The notes beneath the pieces were generated by a model, which was given only the letters and a program-made list of their open reading frames with translations, ran no database searches and was not told the DNA's origin. Source: CAYVFC01 sp964450715 (GTDB lineage: Bacteria; Myxococcota_A; Polyangia; Polyangiales; JAFGIB01). Taken from it: 64,000 nucleotides of DNA. Shown here piece by piece: positions 9,317 through 16,960 of this stretch. The stretch is from assembly GCA_964450715.1 (NCBI GenBank), contig CAYVFC010000026.1:4318-68317 (forward strand), given 5' to 3'. Numbering within the stretch: position 1 is the stretch's first letter; each line of letters starts with the position of its first letter. Both the position numbers and the translations under genes were made by a program.

Positions 9317-10633
9317 CTATTCGAGCACGACCGTCTCGTACTTGCCCGATACGCGATACAGTCCGTTCTCGTTCAGCACCAGAGAGTCGCCGTCCAGTCC
9401 GCTGATCCTGCCCTGCAATGCGGTGCCCAGGCTCACGCTGAAGAAGCAGGCCTCGCAGCCTCCGAAGGGCACTCCGAAAACGCCTCCCTCCTCGTCGATT
9501 CCCCTTAGGTCCGGCGCCCACCATTTCAGCGAGACGATGCTCTGCTCGAAGAGACGGCAGCTCTCCCCGGGCGAGGGAAAGTCCTCGTAGTAGGCGACGA
9601 ATCCCTTTTCACCGGAGATGACGAGTTGCCCGTCGTAGAACGAGACACCGGTCAACCGGTCGGTGGTACCGGATTCGATCTCGGCGGGCGCGCCGCTTCC
9701 GTCGAGCGGGATCTCGGCGATGCGCCCGCCGTCTCCCACCGCGACCGCGTGCCAGCCCCCGGCCCGTTCGAGCACCGTCAGGCTGTTGAAGGCGGGGCCC
9801 ACGCCGGACTCCACCAGGGTATTGCTGTCGAAGGCAACACCGTCGTGGGAAAAACAGAAGATGCCGTTTCCCAGCGCGCATACCTGCTGCAAAGCGGTCT
9901 CGGCCGTCAGTACCTCGGCGTTTTCCATGCTCTTGTCCTGCAGGTAGGTCAGGCCGCGCAGCTCTGCCCCGGCGGGGATGAGCGACGGTTCGTCGATCAG
10001 CTGAAGCTCGGCCGTGCCGCCCGGATCCGGGCTGGCGCCATAGAGCCGGTTGCCGTCTGGAGCGGAGACCAGGACGATGGCGTGATGGTCGAAAAGCCAC
10101 CCCGCGCCCAGGGGCGCGTCGCGCCGGTTGACCACCCCGATGACCCGCAGGGACTCGCTCGGCGGCGAGGCCAGCCTGGCCTCGCCGCTCCGGTACATGC
10201 CCGGATCGAGGAAGACCAGCACGGGCTGGGTGACGCCGTCCACTTCCTGCTCGGCCAGCAGCGTGCTCTGGCCCATGCTCACGAAGCGTACCCCCTCGCC
10301 GACCTGCTGGGCCGAGAGGATGATCGAGATCTCCGGGTACCTCTGCCGGCAACGGTAGCCGGGAGGATAGAAAAGTTCCATTCCGGCGTCGTCGGCAGGC
10401 ACGGTGGCATCCGGGGCCACCGGAAACGTCTCGGGCGGCCCGGCGTCCATGCCCGCCTCTTCGTCCGCAGAGGCGTCCCGGGCGAGCAAGGGAAGCCGGC
10501 GTCCCTCCTCCACGCCCGGCCCGCAGCCCGTCAGGTGAACGAGAAGCAGCAGCGCTGCCGCAATCGAGACCGGCCGGGTAGGCGTCGCGTAGGGGCGGGC
10601 CTTGCGCCCACCCGCTGAATCGATTGCGAACAT
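9317..10633 (-). CDS. Predicted lipoprotein of unknown function, beta-propeller-like
   Basis: A 438-residue protein with a lipoprotein signal peptide: a charged n-region, a run of Leu/Ala, and the lipobox LTGC with Cys at residue 37. The mature part starts with an Asp/Ala/Pro-rich linker and continues with beta-rich sequence containing GDGGRI- and LSGEKG-like turns reminiscent of beta-propeller blades; I cannot assign a family. The n-region (GGRKARPYATP, residues 8-18) is encoded by a REP-like palindrome at 10586-10614. The start ATG at 10631-10633 has only a weak upstream GTGGAA. It could belong to the caspase operon upstream, but a large inverted repeat separates them. Confidence 0.65.
   Translation of the reverse strand: MFAIDSAGGRKARPYATPTRPVSIAAALLLLVHLTGCGPGVEEGRRLPLLARDASADEEAGMDAGPPETFPVAPDATVPADDAGMELFYPPGYRCRQRYPEISIILSAQQVGEGVRFVSMGQSTLLAEQEVDGVTQPVLVFLDPGMYRSGEARLASPPSESLRVIGVVNRRDAPLGAGWLFDHHAIVLVSAPDGNRLYGASPDPGGTAELQLIDEPSLIPAGAELRGLTYLQDKSMENAEVLTAETALQQVCALGNGIFCFSHDGVAFDSNTLVESGVGPAFNSLTVLERAGGWHAVAVGDGGRIAEIPLDGSGAPAEIESGTTDRLTGVSFYDGQLVISGEKGFVAYYEDFPSPGESCRLFEQSIVSLKWWAPDLRGIDEEGGVFGVPFGGCEACFFSVSLGTALQGRISGLDGDSLVLNENGLYRVSGKYETVVLE
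10586..10614. repeat. REP-like palindrome inside a signal-peptide coding region
   Basis: Contains GTAGGGGCGGGCCTTGCGCC, the same family as 719-790 and 60215-60346. Here it lies inside an open reading frame and encodes the positively charged n-region of the lipoprotein signal peptide. Confidence 0.7.
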
Positions 10634-10663
10634 ATTTCCACAATAACTGCTCGACGGCCGGCC

Positions 10664-10847
10664 GGGCGCGTGCAGGCCGGGGCCGGCCGGCGGGGGCGTC
10701 CCGCGTGCCAACCGCCTCTGTGGTCGAGGCCCGCGGTTGGCGCGCGGTTCGAGCGCGGGTTGCGGCCCGCCAGTCCGAGTGACTCCGTCGGGCGGGCCAA
10801 TGCAACCCGCGCGTCCCCCGCCGGCCGGCCCCGGCCTGCACGCGCCC
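10664..10847. repeat. 184-bp structured inverted-repeat element with nested stems
   Basis: The outer arms, 10664-10696 and 10815-10847, are perfect reverse complements over 33 bp. Inside are two further perfect stems: CCAACCGC (10708-10715) with GCGGTTGG (10733-10740), and GCGCGGGTTGC (10753-10763) with GCAACCCGCGC (10802-10812). The second stem itself encloses GGCCCGCC (10764-10771) with GGCGGGCC (10791-10798). The result is a three-way-junction shape as DNA or RNA. A second copy begins at 63948 and is cut by the window edge. It sits between the caspase gene and the next leftward lipoprotein gene, in the leader of the latter. Confidence 0.8.
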
Positions 10848-10893
10848 CCACCGAAACGCAAAAAGAAGAGCGAAAAGAGACGTGTAGAGTCAT

Positions 10894-10917
10894 CAGGGCA
10901 AGCCCCTTCCCTACGAT
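10894..10917. repeat. REP-like palindrome, degenerate unit
   Basis: On the minus strand it reads GTAGGGAAGGGGCTTGCCCT, one or two changes from the unit at 762-790. It lies just downstream of the caspase stop codon (10945). Confidence 0.6.
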
Positions 10918-10944
10918 CCGGATCTTTTTGCCTGCAACGCGCCG

Positions 10945-12519
10945 TCATGGCCGATGCTCCCACTTCCAGCCGAACATCAGGATGGCCTGCAGGTCGAATC
11001 GGTGCACCCACCCCTTGCCGATGACCTGGAAGACGCGCCCGCCGGCCGCCACCTCCACAGCGCCGAAGAGCAGATCCGAGGGGACCTCCAGCCCCAGCAG
11101 GCCGAGGTAGTCGAAGCCCGAGGTGTGGCGCGCCCCGATCTCGGTCCGTTCCTGCAGCAAATGCTCGTAACCGGCCAGAAGCTCGGCGCGCAGCGAGGCG
11201 CGGGATATTGGGAATACGTATCCCATGCCGGCCATCAGCCCCAGGTCGTGGTAACCGGTGGAGAGCCCCACGTCGGGCCGCGTGGTCCAGGTCAGCTTGG
11301 CCACCGGCTCCCAGCCCTGCGGGCTCTGCAGCCGGTAGACCGCGCTGGCCCCGTAACAGAGATCGGCGCCCCAGAGGGGCCAGTGGCGCCAAAGCCCGCC
11401 GGCGGCCAGCCGGTGTATCCAGGGCCGTTCGGGCTCGCGGAACAGGCCCCCCTTGGCCGCCGCAGTCTCCAGGGAGGCGTCGCGAAAGTCTCCGGTGCCC
11501 AGCGCGAGCTGCTCGCCGGAAGCCACGCGGACCCGGGCCAGGCGGACCCGTCGATCGGGGGTCAGGAGATAGGCCGTGTAAGGTCCGGGGCGTACCGCGA
11601 ACAGCGCGCTCTGGCCGGCGTTCACCTCGGCCTCGCCCACCATGGCGTCCGCTTGGTCGTCCAGCAGAACCAGCCTTCCGCGCTCGCCGCTCTTGATGGA
11701 GATACGCGATCCCGAGCCGGCCGGACGGGTGAGCACGATCTCACCCTTGCCGCGCAGCTGAAACTCGTACATGGGGTGTTGGCTGCCGCCGATGGTGGCG
11801 CTGGTGCGGGCCAGGGTACGCGCATAGGCGTACTGGTAGGCCTCGTTCAGCGTTACCTTGCCGTCGCCCGACCTGTCGCCCGCGCCGCGCAGGGCGGAAA
11901 CCAGGTAGTGGGTGAAAAAGGCGCCGCGGATCTCGCCCGACTCCTGGCTGAGCTCGTCGTGCGCGCTGGAGGTGACGACGGCATAACCGCGGGAATCGAT
12001 CTCATCGGTCACCTGGATGTCGAACCCGGGGCCGCGCCGTCCCCCCTTGGCGGTGATGAGCTTTCCGCTCAGGCAGGAGTCGAGAAAGGCCAGGCGCACG
12101 TCCGCGGCCGACGAGCGCAGGAAGCGCATGATCTCGCCGAACTTCATCGAGCTCGAACCGAGCTCCAGCTCCTCCCCCTCGGCGTGACCCGAGTAGTAGA
12201 GCAACAGCAGCGAGCGGGCACCGCTCTTTTTCCGCCGGTAGGCCAGTTTTTTTTCAATGCGGCGGATGGACTTCCAGGCGGTGGCCGCGTCGGCGTCCAG
12301 CAGCAGCTCGGTGTCCTCCGGTGCGAAGCCGCCGAGCTGGGTGAGCACCTCGTGCATCTTGCGGGCGTCGCGCTCGGCGTAGCGCAGCTGCTGGGAAGGA
12401 TCGCGGCCCCGGTTGTTGCCGATGATGACGGCGAAACGCGACCCCGAAGCGCTCGCCGTCGATACGGGGAGCAGCAGAAGCATAGCGAAGGAGATGGTTG
12501 TCAGCTGAAGGAGTCTCAC
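10945..12519 (-). CDS. Exported caspase-fold (C14-like) protein with C-terminal beta-barrel-like domain, module 1
   Basis: A 524-residue protein. Residues 1-25 are a signal peptide ending SASG. Residues 27-270 form a caspase-fold peptidase domain with the catalytic His in YYSGHAEG (His112) and the catalytic Cys in LDSCLSG (Cys149); both are intact. A beta-sandwich of about 80 residues follows (RLVLLDD to RVASGEQLALG), and the last 150 residues look like an outer-membrane beta-barrel, with alternating hydrophobic strands and many aromatics. Cleavage specificity is unknown. The start is a GTG that overlaps the stop of the anti-sigma gene as GTGA, showing translational coupling. It is a clear paralogue of the gene at 38476-40890. 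Confidence 0.83.
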   Translation of the reverse strand: MRLLQLTTISFAMLLLLPVSTASASGSRFAVIIGNNRGRDPSQQLRYAERDARKMHEVLTQLGGFAPEDTELLLDADAATAWKSIRRIEKKLAYRRKKSGARSLLLLYYSGHAEGEELELGSSSMKFGEIMRFLRSSAADVRLAFLDSCLSGKLITAKGGRRGPGFDIQVTDEIDSRGYAVVTSSAHDELSQESGEIRGAFFTHYLVSALRGAGDRSGDGKVTLNEAYQYAYARTLARTSATIGGSQHPMYEFQLRGKGEIVLTRPAGSGSRISIKSGERGRLVLLDDQADAMVGEAEVNAGQSALFAVRPGPYTAYLLTPDRRVRLARVRVASGEQLALGTGDFRDASLETAAAKGGLFREPERPWIHRLAAGGLWRHWPLWGADLCYGASAVYRLQSPQGWEPVAKLTWTTRPDVGLSTGYHDLGLMAGMGYVFPISRASLRAELLAGYEHLLQERTEIGARHTSGFDYLGLLGLEVPSDLLFGAVEVAAGGRVFQVIGKGWVHRFDLQAILMFGWKWEHRP

Positions 12520-13301
12520 GGCCCTTTCTTGATCCAGATCACGCCGGCCTCGATCCCCGGACCTATCGCGCCCTTGGGCGGCTGCTGTCTCCGCAGGTAC
12601 CAGTCCGAGCTCGGCGCCCGCGCGTGCACCTGCGATCGGTCGAACGGCTCGGCGGAGAAGGCTATGACCAGCGCTTCGTCGCCCCTGCTGTCGTCCAGGA
12701 TGATACTGCCCTGCAGCTCGTGCCTTCCAGCGCGGTCCAGACGAAGCGGGGCCCGGTCCCGAGCGGGATCGCTGTCAGGGTAAAAGGCCGCGAGGTTGCC
12801 CGAGGCATCCAGGGAGAAGACGGTGAGGTAGCCAGGCGCGGCGGCGGTCACCACGAAGCGCAACGCGTCTCCGTTCCGGAGCTCCGTCCCCGAAAGCACG
12901 CGGAACTGGCGATTCCCGCGCCTGGCCACCACCTCGAAGGCCATGGTCCCCTTGAACCGGATCTCCTCCCCGGCCGGTGGCTCCGGCTTCTGCTCGAGGG
13001 CCGGCAACAAGAAGAGCAGCAGCGCGGCCGCGGCCACCAGCGCTCCCGTGGCCGGAGCCAGCCTGAGCCAGGTGGGCCGTACCGGCGTCCTTTCCGGCTC
13101 CCCGGAGAGCCGCTGGCGAAGCTGTTCCAGGTGCTGCTCCTCGTCGGCCGAGTAAGCCGCCGCGTTGGCCTCGCTTTCGGCCAGCTTCTGTCTGCAGTCC
13201 GGGCACTGCTCTAGATGGCGCGACACCGCCTCGCGCTGCTCGGCCTGCAACTCGCCGGCCAGGTACTGCACAAGCGTAAACCGGGAAGGGCACTGGTTCA
13301 C
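12516..13301 (-). CDS. Zinc-finger anti-sigma factor with DUF4384-like C-terminal domain, module 1
   Basis: A 261-residue single-pass membrane protein. Residues 1-40 hold the HxxxCxxC motif of zinc-binding anti-sigma domains (His29, Cys33, Cys36, HLEQCPDC). A TM segment spans about residues 81-101. The external part (about 130-235), containing GDALRFVVTAAAPGYLTVFS, resembles DUF4384, a domain often found with caspase-fold proteins. The start GTG is fixed by its GTGA overlap with the sigma factor gene, and its stop overlaps the caspase start in the same way. It presumably binds the sigma factor inside the cell and senses a signal outside it. Confidence 0.8.
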   Translation of the reverse strand: MNQCPSRFTLVQYLAGELQAEQREAVSRHLEQCPDCRQKLAESEANAAAYSADEEQHLEQLRQRLSGEPERTPVRPTWLRLAPATGALVAAAALLLFLLPALEQKPEPPAGEEIRFKGTMAFEVVARRGNRQFRVLSGTELRNGDALRFVVTAAAPGYLTVFSLDASGNLAAFYPDSDPARDRAPLRLDRAGRHELQGSIILDDSRGDEALVIAFSAEPFDRSQVHARAPSSDWYLRRQQPPKGAIGPGIEAGVIWIKKGP

Positions 13302-13846
13302 GGCTCGCCTCCTGCCTCTTCGAAGACCTGTCGGGCGCGCTCGCGCACCGCGGTCAGGCGCTTTACCACCGAGCGGCGGGAGATGCCCAGCACGCCGGCC
13401 AGCTGGCCCTGGTCCATCCCCCCGATGTAGTGCGCGATCACGATTTCCCGGCTGCGCTCGTCCAGATCGTCCATCAGCCGTTCCAGCTTGCGCCGATAAT
13501 CGATGCCCCGTCCTGCGTCGGGGCGCCCGGAGGCGACCCGCTCGGGCCGTTCCAGCAGCGCCGTGCCCTTGCGGCGCCGGGTACGCAGGAACTTCAGGCA
13601 CACGTTGGTTGCGATCCGGTAGAGCCAGGGCAGGTGGCTCTCCCCGTACCGGAACGACGACAGGTTGCGAAAAGCGTTGAGAAAGGTCTCCTGCACGGCA
13701 TCCTCCGCCTCGATCCGATCGGACAGGGTGCGAATGCACAGATCGAAGATGATCCCGGCGTACCGTCGGTGGAGCATCTCGATGGTAGCCGCCCGATCGT
13801 CCGACGCTTCTTTTGCCTTAATCCCGTCCACGCTCACCTTGCGCAC
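13298..13846 (-). CDS. ECF-type RNA polymerase sigma factor, module 1
   Basis: A 182-residue sigma-70-family extracytoplasmic-function sigma factor. Region 2 is seen in AEDAVQETFLNAFRNL and the following LPWLYRIATN segment. Region 4 is the helix-turn-helix near the C-terminus (QLAGVLGISRRSVVKRL). Start codon GTG at 13844-13846; other in-frame GTG codons lie a few codons downstream. It overlaps the anti-sigma gene by 4 nt and follows the PQQ gene by 18 nt. It probably drives its own operon, but no clear ECF promoter was recognised upstream. Confidence 0.88.
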   Translation of the reverse strand: MRKVSVDGIKAKEASDDRAATIEMLHRRYAGIIFDLCIRTLSDRIEAEDAVQETFLNAFRNLSSFRYGESHLPWLYRIATNVCLKFLRTRRRKGTALLERPERVASGRPDAGRGIDYRRKLERLMDDLDERSREIVIAHYIGGMDQGQLAGVLGISRRSVVKRLTAVRERARQVFEEAGGEP

Positions 13847-13864
13847 CCGTTTTCGAGTCGCCGT

Positions 13865-15175
13865 TCAGTTCTCGAAACAGAAGACCGTACCCGAGTCGTC
13901 ATTGACGAACAGCGAGCCGTCCACGGCCACCGGTACCGAGGTGACCATACCGTCGAGCCGGGCCGACCAGAGCGGCTCGCCATCCTCCGCGCCCAGCAGG
14001 TACAGGTGGTGGTCCCGTGACCCCACCACAACCACCCCGGTCCGCGGGACGACCGTCGGCGAAGAAGCGATGATCCCCGCTGTCTGGTGCGACCAGAGCA
14101 GGAAGCCCTCGGACGAGTCGACGCAGTACAAGCGCCCGTCGTCGGCGCCGAAGTAGATCTTTCCCTGGTGGTGGCTGGGCGAGGACATGCTGGCGCCGCC
14201 GGCGGCGAATTCGAACACCTTTTCGCCCGTCTCGATGTCCAGGGCGTGCAGCTTTTCGTCCCAGGAGGTGATGTAGACCGTGTCACCCACCACCGCCGCG
14301 GTGGACTTGATCTCGGCCCCGGTCTGGTAGCGCCAGACCTCCCGGCGCCGGACGAAATCGAAGCAGAAGAAGAGGCCGTTGTTTGCGCCCACGAACATGT
14401 AGCCCCGTTCCGGGTCCAGGCTCACCGAGGAGTGGGGATGATTGCCCAGGTAGTCGGTGGCGTAGACCACCTGTGCGTTCTCACTGTCCAGCACGTAGAT
14501 GCGTCCGTCCGGGGTCGGAAACTCGACGGCGATGAAGATGTACCCGTCGTAGAGCACCGGCGAGGCGCCGATGGATCCGCCCAGCTTGGTCTGCCATCTC
14601 ATCTGGCCGCTTTCCCGGTCCACGGCGTACAGGTACCCAGAGTAATCCCCGATGTAGACGCTGTCCTGGTCAAAGGCCGGGGTGCCGTGGATGCCGTAGT
14701 GCTTGCGGTCCTCCCCGCCCATCTTTTCCATCTCCACCGGGTAGCGCTCGGTCTCGAAGGCCCATTGCAGCGAGCCGTCATCGCGGTCCAGGGCGAGCAG
14801 CCGACCGTCGTCCACGCCGATGTACACGTTGTATTCATCTACTGCCGGTGAGGACTTGGAGGCCGTGTAGTTGCCGATGGCGAACGGGGCCGACTTCCAA
14901 AACAGCTGCAGCTCCGAGCCCACCGAGGTGTCCGGGGGGGAGGTTCCCTGGTGGCGGGGCTCCAACCGGTACTGGGCGACGATCCCTCGGGGTACCGGCG
15001 CGTCCGGGCCCGCGCTCGGGCCCTCCGCCTCCAGCGGTCCCCAGAGGCAAGCGGGCAGCAGCAGCCCGAGAACCGTGCTGACCACTACTCGAGCCGCGGC
15101 CAGAGGCCGTCCCCGGCGTCCGCCGGGTGCCGGCCGGTCGGTAAAGCGAAGTCCGGGCGGGCGAGTTCGATCCAT
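13865..15175 (-). CDS. PQQ-repeat (BamB-like) beta-propeller lipoprotein
   Basis: A 436-residue protein with an extended Arg-rich n-region, a hydrophobic segment and a likely lipidated Cys at residue 43 (LLLPAC). The rest is a series of propeller blades with the typical PQQ pattern, for example VYIGVDDGRLLALDRDDGSL, VYIGDYSGYLYAVDR and IYFGADDGRLYCVDSSEG. Such propellers scaffold protein complexes (BamB) or bind cofactors; no catalytic residues can be assigned. It is the first gene of the leftward block that continues into the sigma, anti-sigma and caspase genes (18 nt spacing), so it may be co-expressed with them. Confidence 0.8.
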   Translation of the reverse strand: MDRTRPPGLRFTDRPAPGGRRGRPLAAARVVVSTVLGLLLPACLWGPLEAEGPSAGPDAPVPRGIVAQYRLEPRHQGTSPPDTSVGSELQLFWKSAPFAIGNYTASKSSPAVDEYNVYIGVDDGRLLALDRDDGSLQWAFETERYPVEMEKMGGEDRKHYGIHGTPAFDQDSVYIGDYSGYLYAVDRESGQMRWQTKLGGSIGASPVLYDGYIFIAVEFPTPDGRIYVLDSENAQVVYATDYLGNHPHSSVSLDPERGYMFVGANNGLFFCFDFVRRREVWRYQTGAEIKSTAAVVGDTVYITSWDEKLHALDIETGEKVFEFAAGGASMSSPSHHQGKIYFGADDGRLYCVDSSEGFLLWSHQTAGIIASSPTVVPRTGVVVVGSRDHHLYLLGAEDGEPLWSARLDGMVTSVPVAVDGSLFVNDDSGTVFCFEN

Positions 15176-15311
15176 GTTCGATTCCCCTGTAGGCTTGTTC
15201 GCAACCTACCACGAATTCGTTTCACGGGTTGCCGGCCGGCTTGCCCGCGGGTCCGAGCGGCAAAGGCGATCTGTTCTATGTCGGCTTGAATTCGGCGAAA
15301 TTTCAGGCGGG

Positions 15312-15360
15312 TTCTGCCTGCCCCCCGTTGTTGACATACGCGGGCAGAATGCGACAGTAA
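15312..15360 (+). promoter_or_regulatory. Candidate sigma-70-type promoter with flanking inverted repeat
   Basis: A perfect -35 TTGACA lies at 15331-15336 with a weak -10 (CAGTAA, 15355-15360) 18 bp downstream, correctly placed for the rightward glycosyltransferase gene. The -35 box is bracketed by the inverted repeat TTCTGCC (15312-15318) and GGCAGAA (15343-15349), a possible operator. Confidence 0.4.
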
Positions 15361-15442
15361 GCCCGCTCGTGAACCGGCCGCGACGGGTCCCGGTTGGCTT
15401 ACTTTGGCATGCGGGGGATCGGATTCGCGAACCCGAAACTCG

Positions 15443-16957
15443 ATGGAAAAACCGCGCAACAGAATCGAGATGCTCCTCGCTGTCGTCGTACTGGCCGGAG
15501 CGGCGTTCGCGCGGTTCTACCGCTTGGGAGAAGAGTCGATCTGGCTCGACGAGGCCTCCACCTGGATACGGTCTAACCTGCCGCCGGCCGAGCTGGTGGC
15601 CAACTCGATCGACCGGCTGCACATCCCCACCTATTTCCTCTTCATGCACTACTGGCTGCAAATCGGGGATGACGAGTTCATGCTGCGTCTGCCCTCGGCT
15701 GTTTTCGGTTCCCTGGCCGTGGCCATTGCGCTCGGTCTGGGCGTCGTGGTCGGTGGGCTAAGGGTCGGCGTGCTGACCGGCCTGATATGCGGTCTGGCAC
15801 ACCAGCTGGTTCGCTATAGCCAGGAAGCGCGGATGTACTGTCTGTACATCTGCTTTACTACAGCCGCGCTCTGCGGGTTGCTCTGGCTGGTCAAGCACTC
15901 GGAGGAGGCGGTGCGCTGGCCATTCGGCCGGCAGGATGACGGCGAGAGCGGAGAGCAACGACGCCGCTACGCGCGCCGCGCCTGGGGCATCCTGGTCGTC
16001 GGCTCGGTGTGCGCGCTGTATACCCACAACACGGGCGTCTTATTCGTCGCTTCCTGCTGGCTGGTAGCGGGCGCGGTCTGGATCGCGGTGCGCGGCCAGA
16101 GGAAGGCGTGGGTCCGGAACTGGCTGCTCGCCCAGACGGCGGTCGGCCTCTGCTGGCTGCCCTGGGTGGGGACGCTGCTCGGGCAGGCGCGCGATTTCCA
16201 GGAAAATTTCTGGGCGGGCCCTCCGGACTGGGCGAAAATTTCCAAAACCCTGGAGGATCTCTACCTGCTCAGCCACAGGTCCTACTTCCCCGGCCTGCTG
16301 GTGATGGGAGGCGTCCTGCTGGGGCTCTGGGCCCTGCGCCGTCAGAAACTGCTGGCTGCATCGCTGGTGATCCTCTCGGCGGCGACCCCGGCCCTGGTCT
16401 GGACTATCAGCCAGTGGCGTCCCTTTTGGCTGCCGCGCATCATGCTCTGGGGCACCATACCCTATTTCGTGCTGGCCGCCGTGGGCGTGGCTTCGATCCG
16501 ATCCCGGACGCTGGTGGTTCTGCTCAGCGCTTTCATTCTGGTTTCCGGCGTGCGGGTCCTGGACAAAGAGTACTACCGTCGCCACTTCAAACCGCGCTGG
16601 CGCGAGGCAATCGCTTTCCTGAAGGAGGAGACGAAGGAGCGCGACGTCATCTACGTTCTGGGCGGCCGCGAGAAGAAGCCGCTCCTGTACTACACGGGGC
16701 GCAAGACCGATCCGGTAGAGGGATTGGTGGTAAAGCACTTCCCGCGCAAGAATCCCGAACGTAGCATGAAGAACAAGCGTAGGGCGTTCCTGATCTACCG
16801 CAAGATCAAGAAGGAGAAGTTCGCCGAGATCATGGCGATCATGAAAGAACGGGGGCGCAGGGTAAGGCGCAAGCGGTTCGGTCGCGGAGTCGAGGTGCTC
16901 GTCTACCGGCTACATAGAGTTAGAGATGACGACCGAGATCGGGGGGAGGGGGGATGA
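15443..16957 (+). CDS. Membrane glycosyltransferase, GT39/ArnT-like (PMT superfamily)
   Basis: A 504-residue polytopic membrane protein. Near the N-terminus it has FYRLGEESIWLDEAST, the acidic first-loop motif of the GT-C glycosyltransferases (GT39/GT83), which use polyprenyl-phosphate sugars. Around ten hydrophobic helices follow, then a basic C-terminal tail. Acceptor and sugar are unknown. I chose the ATG at 15443; a TTG at 15404 would add 13 non-hydrophobic residues. It is transcribed away from the PQQ gene and ends 3 nt before the convergent endonuclease gene. Confidence 0.8.
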   Translation: MEKPRNRIEMLLAVVVLAGAAFARFYRLGEESIWLDEASTWIRSNLPPAELVANSIDRLHIPTYFLFMHYWLQIGDDEFMLRLPSAVFGSLAVAIALGLGVVVGGLRVGVLTGLICGLAHQLVRYSQEARMYCLYICFTTAALCGLLWLVKHSEEAVRWPFGRQDDGESGEQRRRYARRAWGILVVGSVCALYTHNTGVLFVASCWLVAGAVWIAVRGQRKAWVRNWLLAQTAVGLCWLPWVGTLLGQARDFQENFWAGPPDWAKISKTLEDLYLLSHRSYFPGLLVMGGVLLGLWALRRQKLLAASLVILSAATPALVWTISQWRPFWLPRIMLWGTIPYFVLAAVGVASIRSRTLVVLLSAFILVSGVRVLDKEYYRRHFKPRWREAIAFLKEETKERDVIYVLGGREKKPLLYYTGRKTDPVEGLVVKHFPRKNPERSMKNKRRAFLIYRKIKKEKFAEIMAIMKERGRRVRRKRFGRGVEVLVYRLHRVRDDDRDRGEGG

Positions 16958-16960
16958 GCT

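Noticed and set aside
10651..10861. Large inverted repeat considered as a simple intrinsic terminator
   Set aside because: No T-tract follows on either strand, it has several nested stems, and a second copy exists elsewhere.
12498..13214. Plus-strand frame antisense to the anti-sigma gene
   Set aside because: Shadow of the coupled sigma/anti-sigma/caspase operon.
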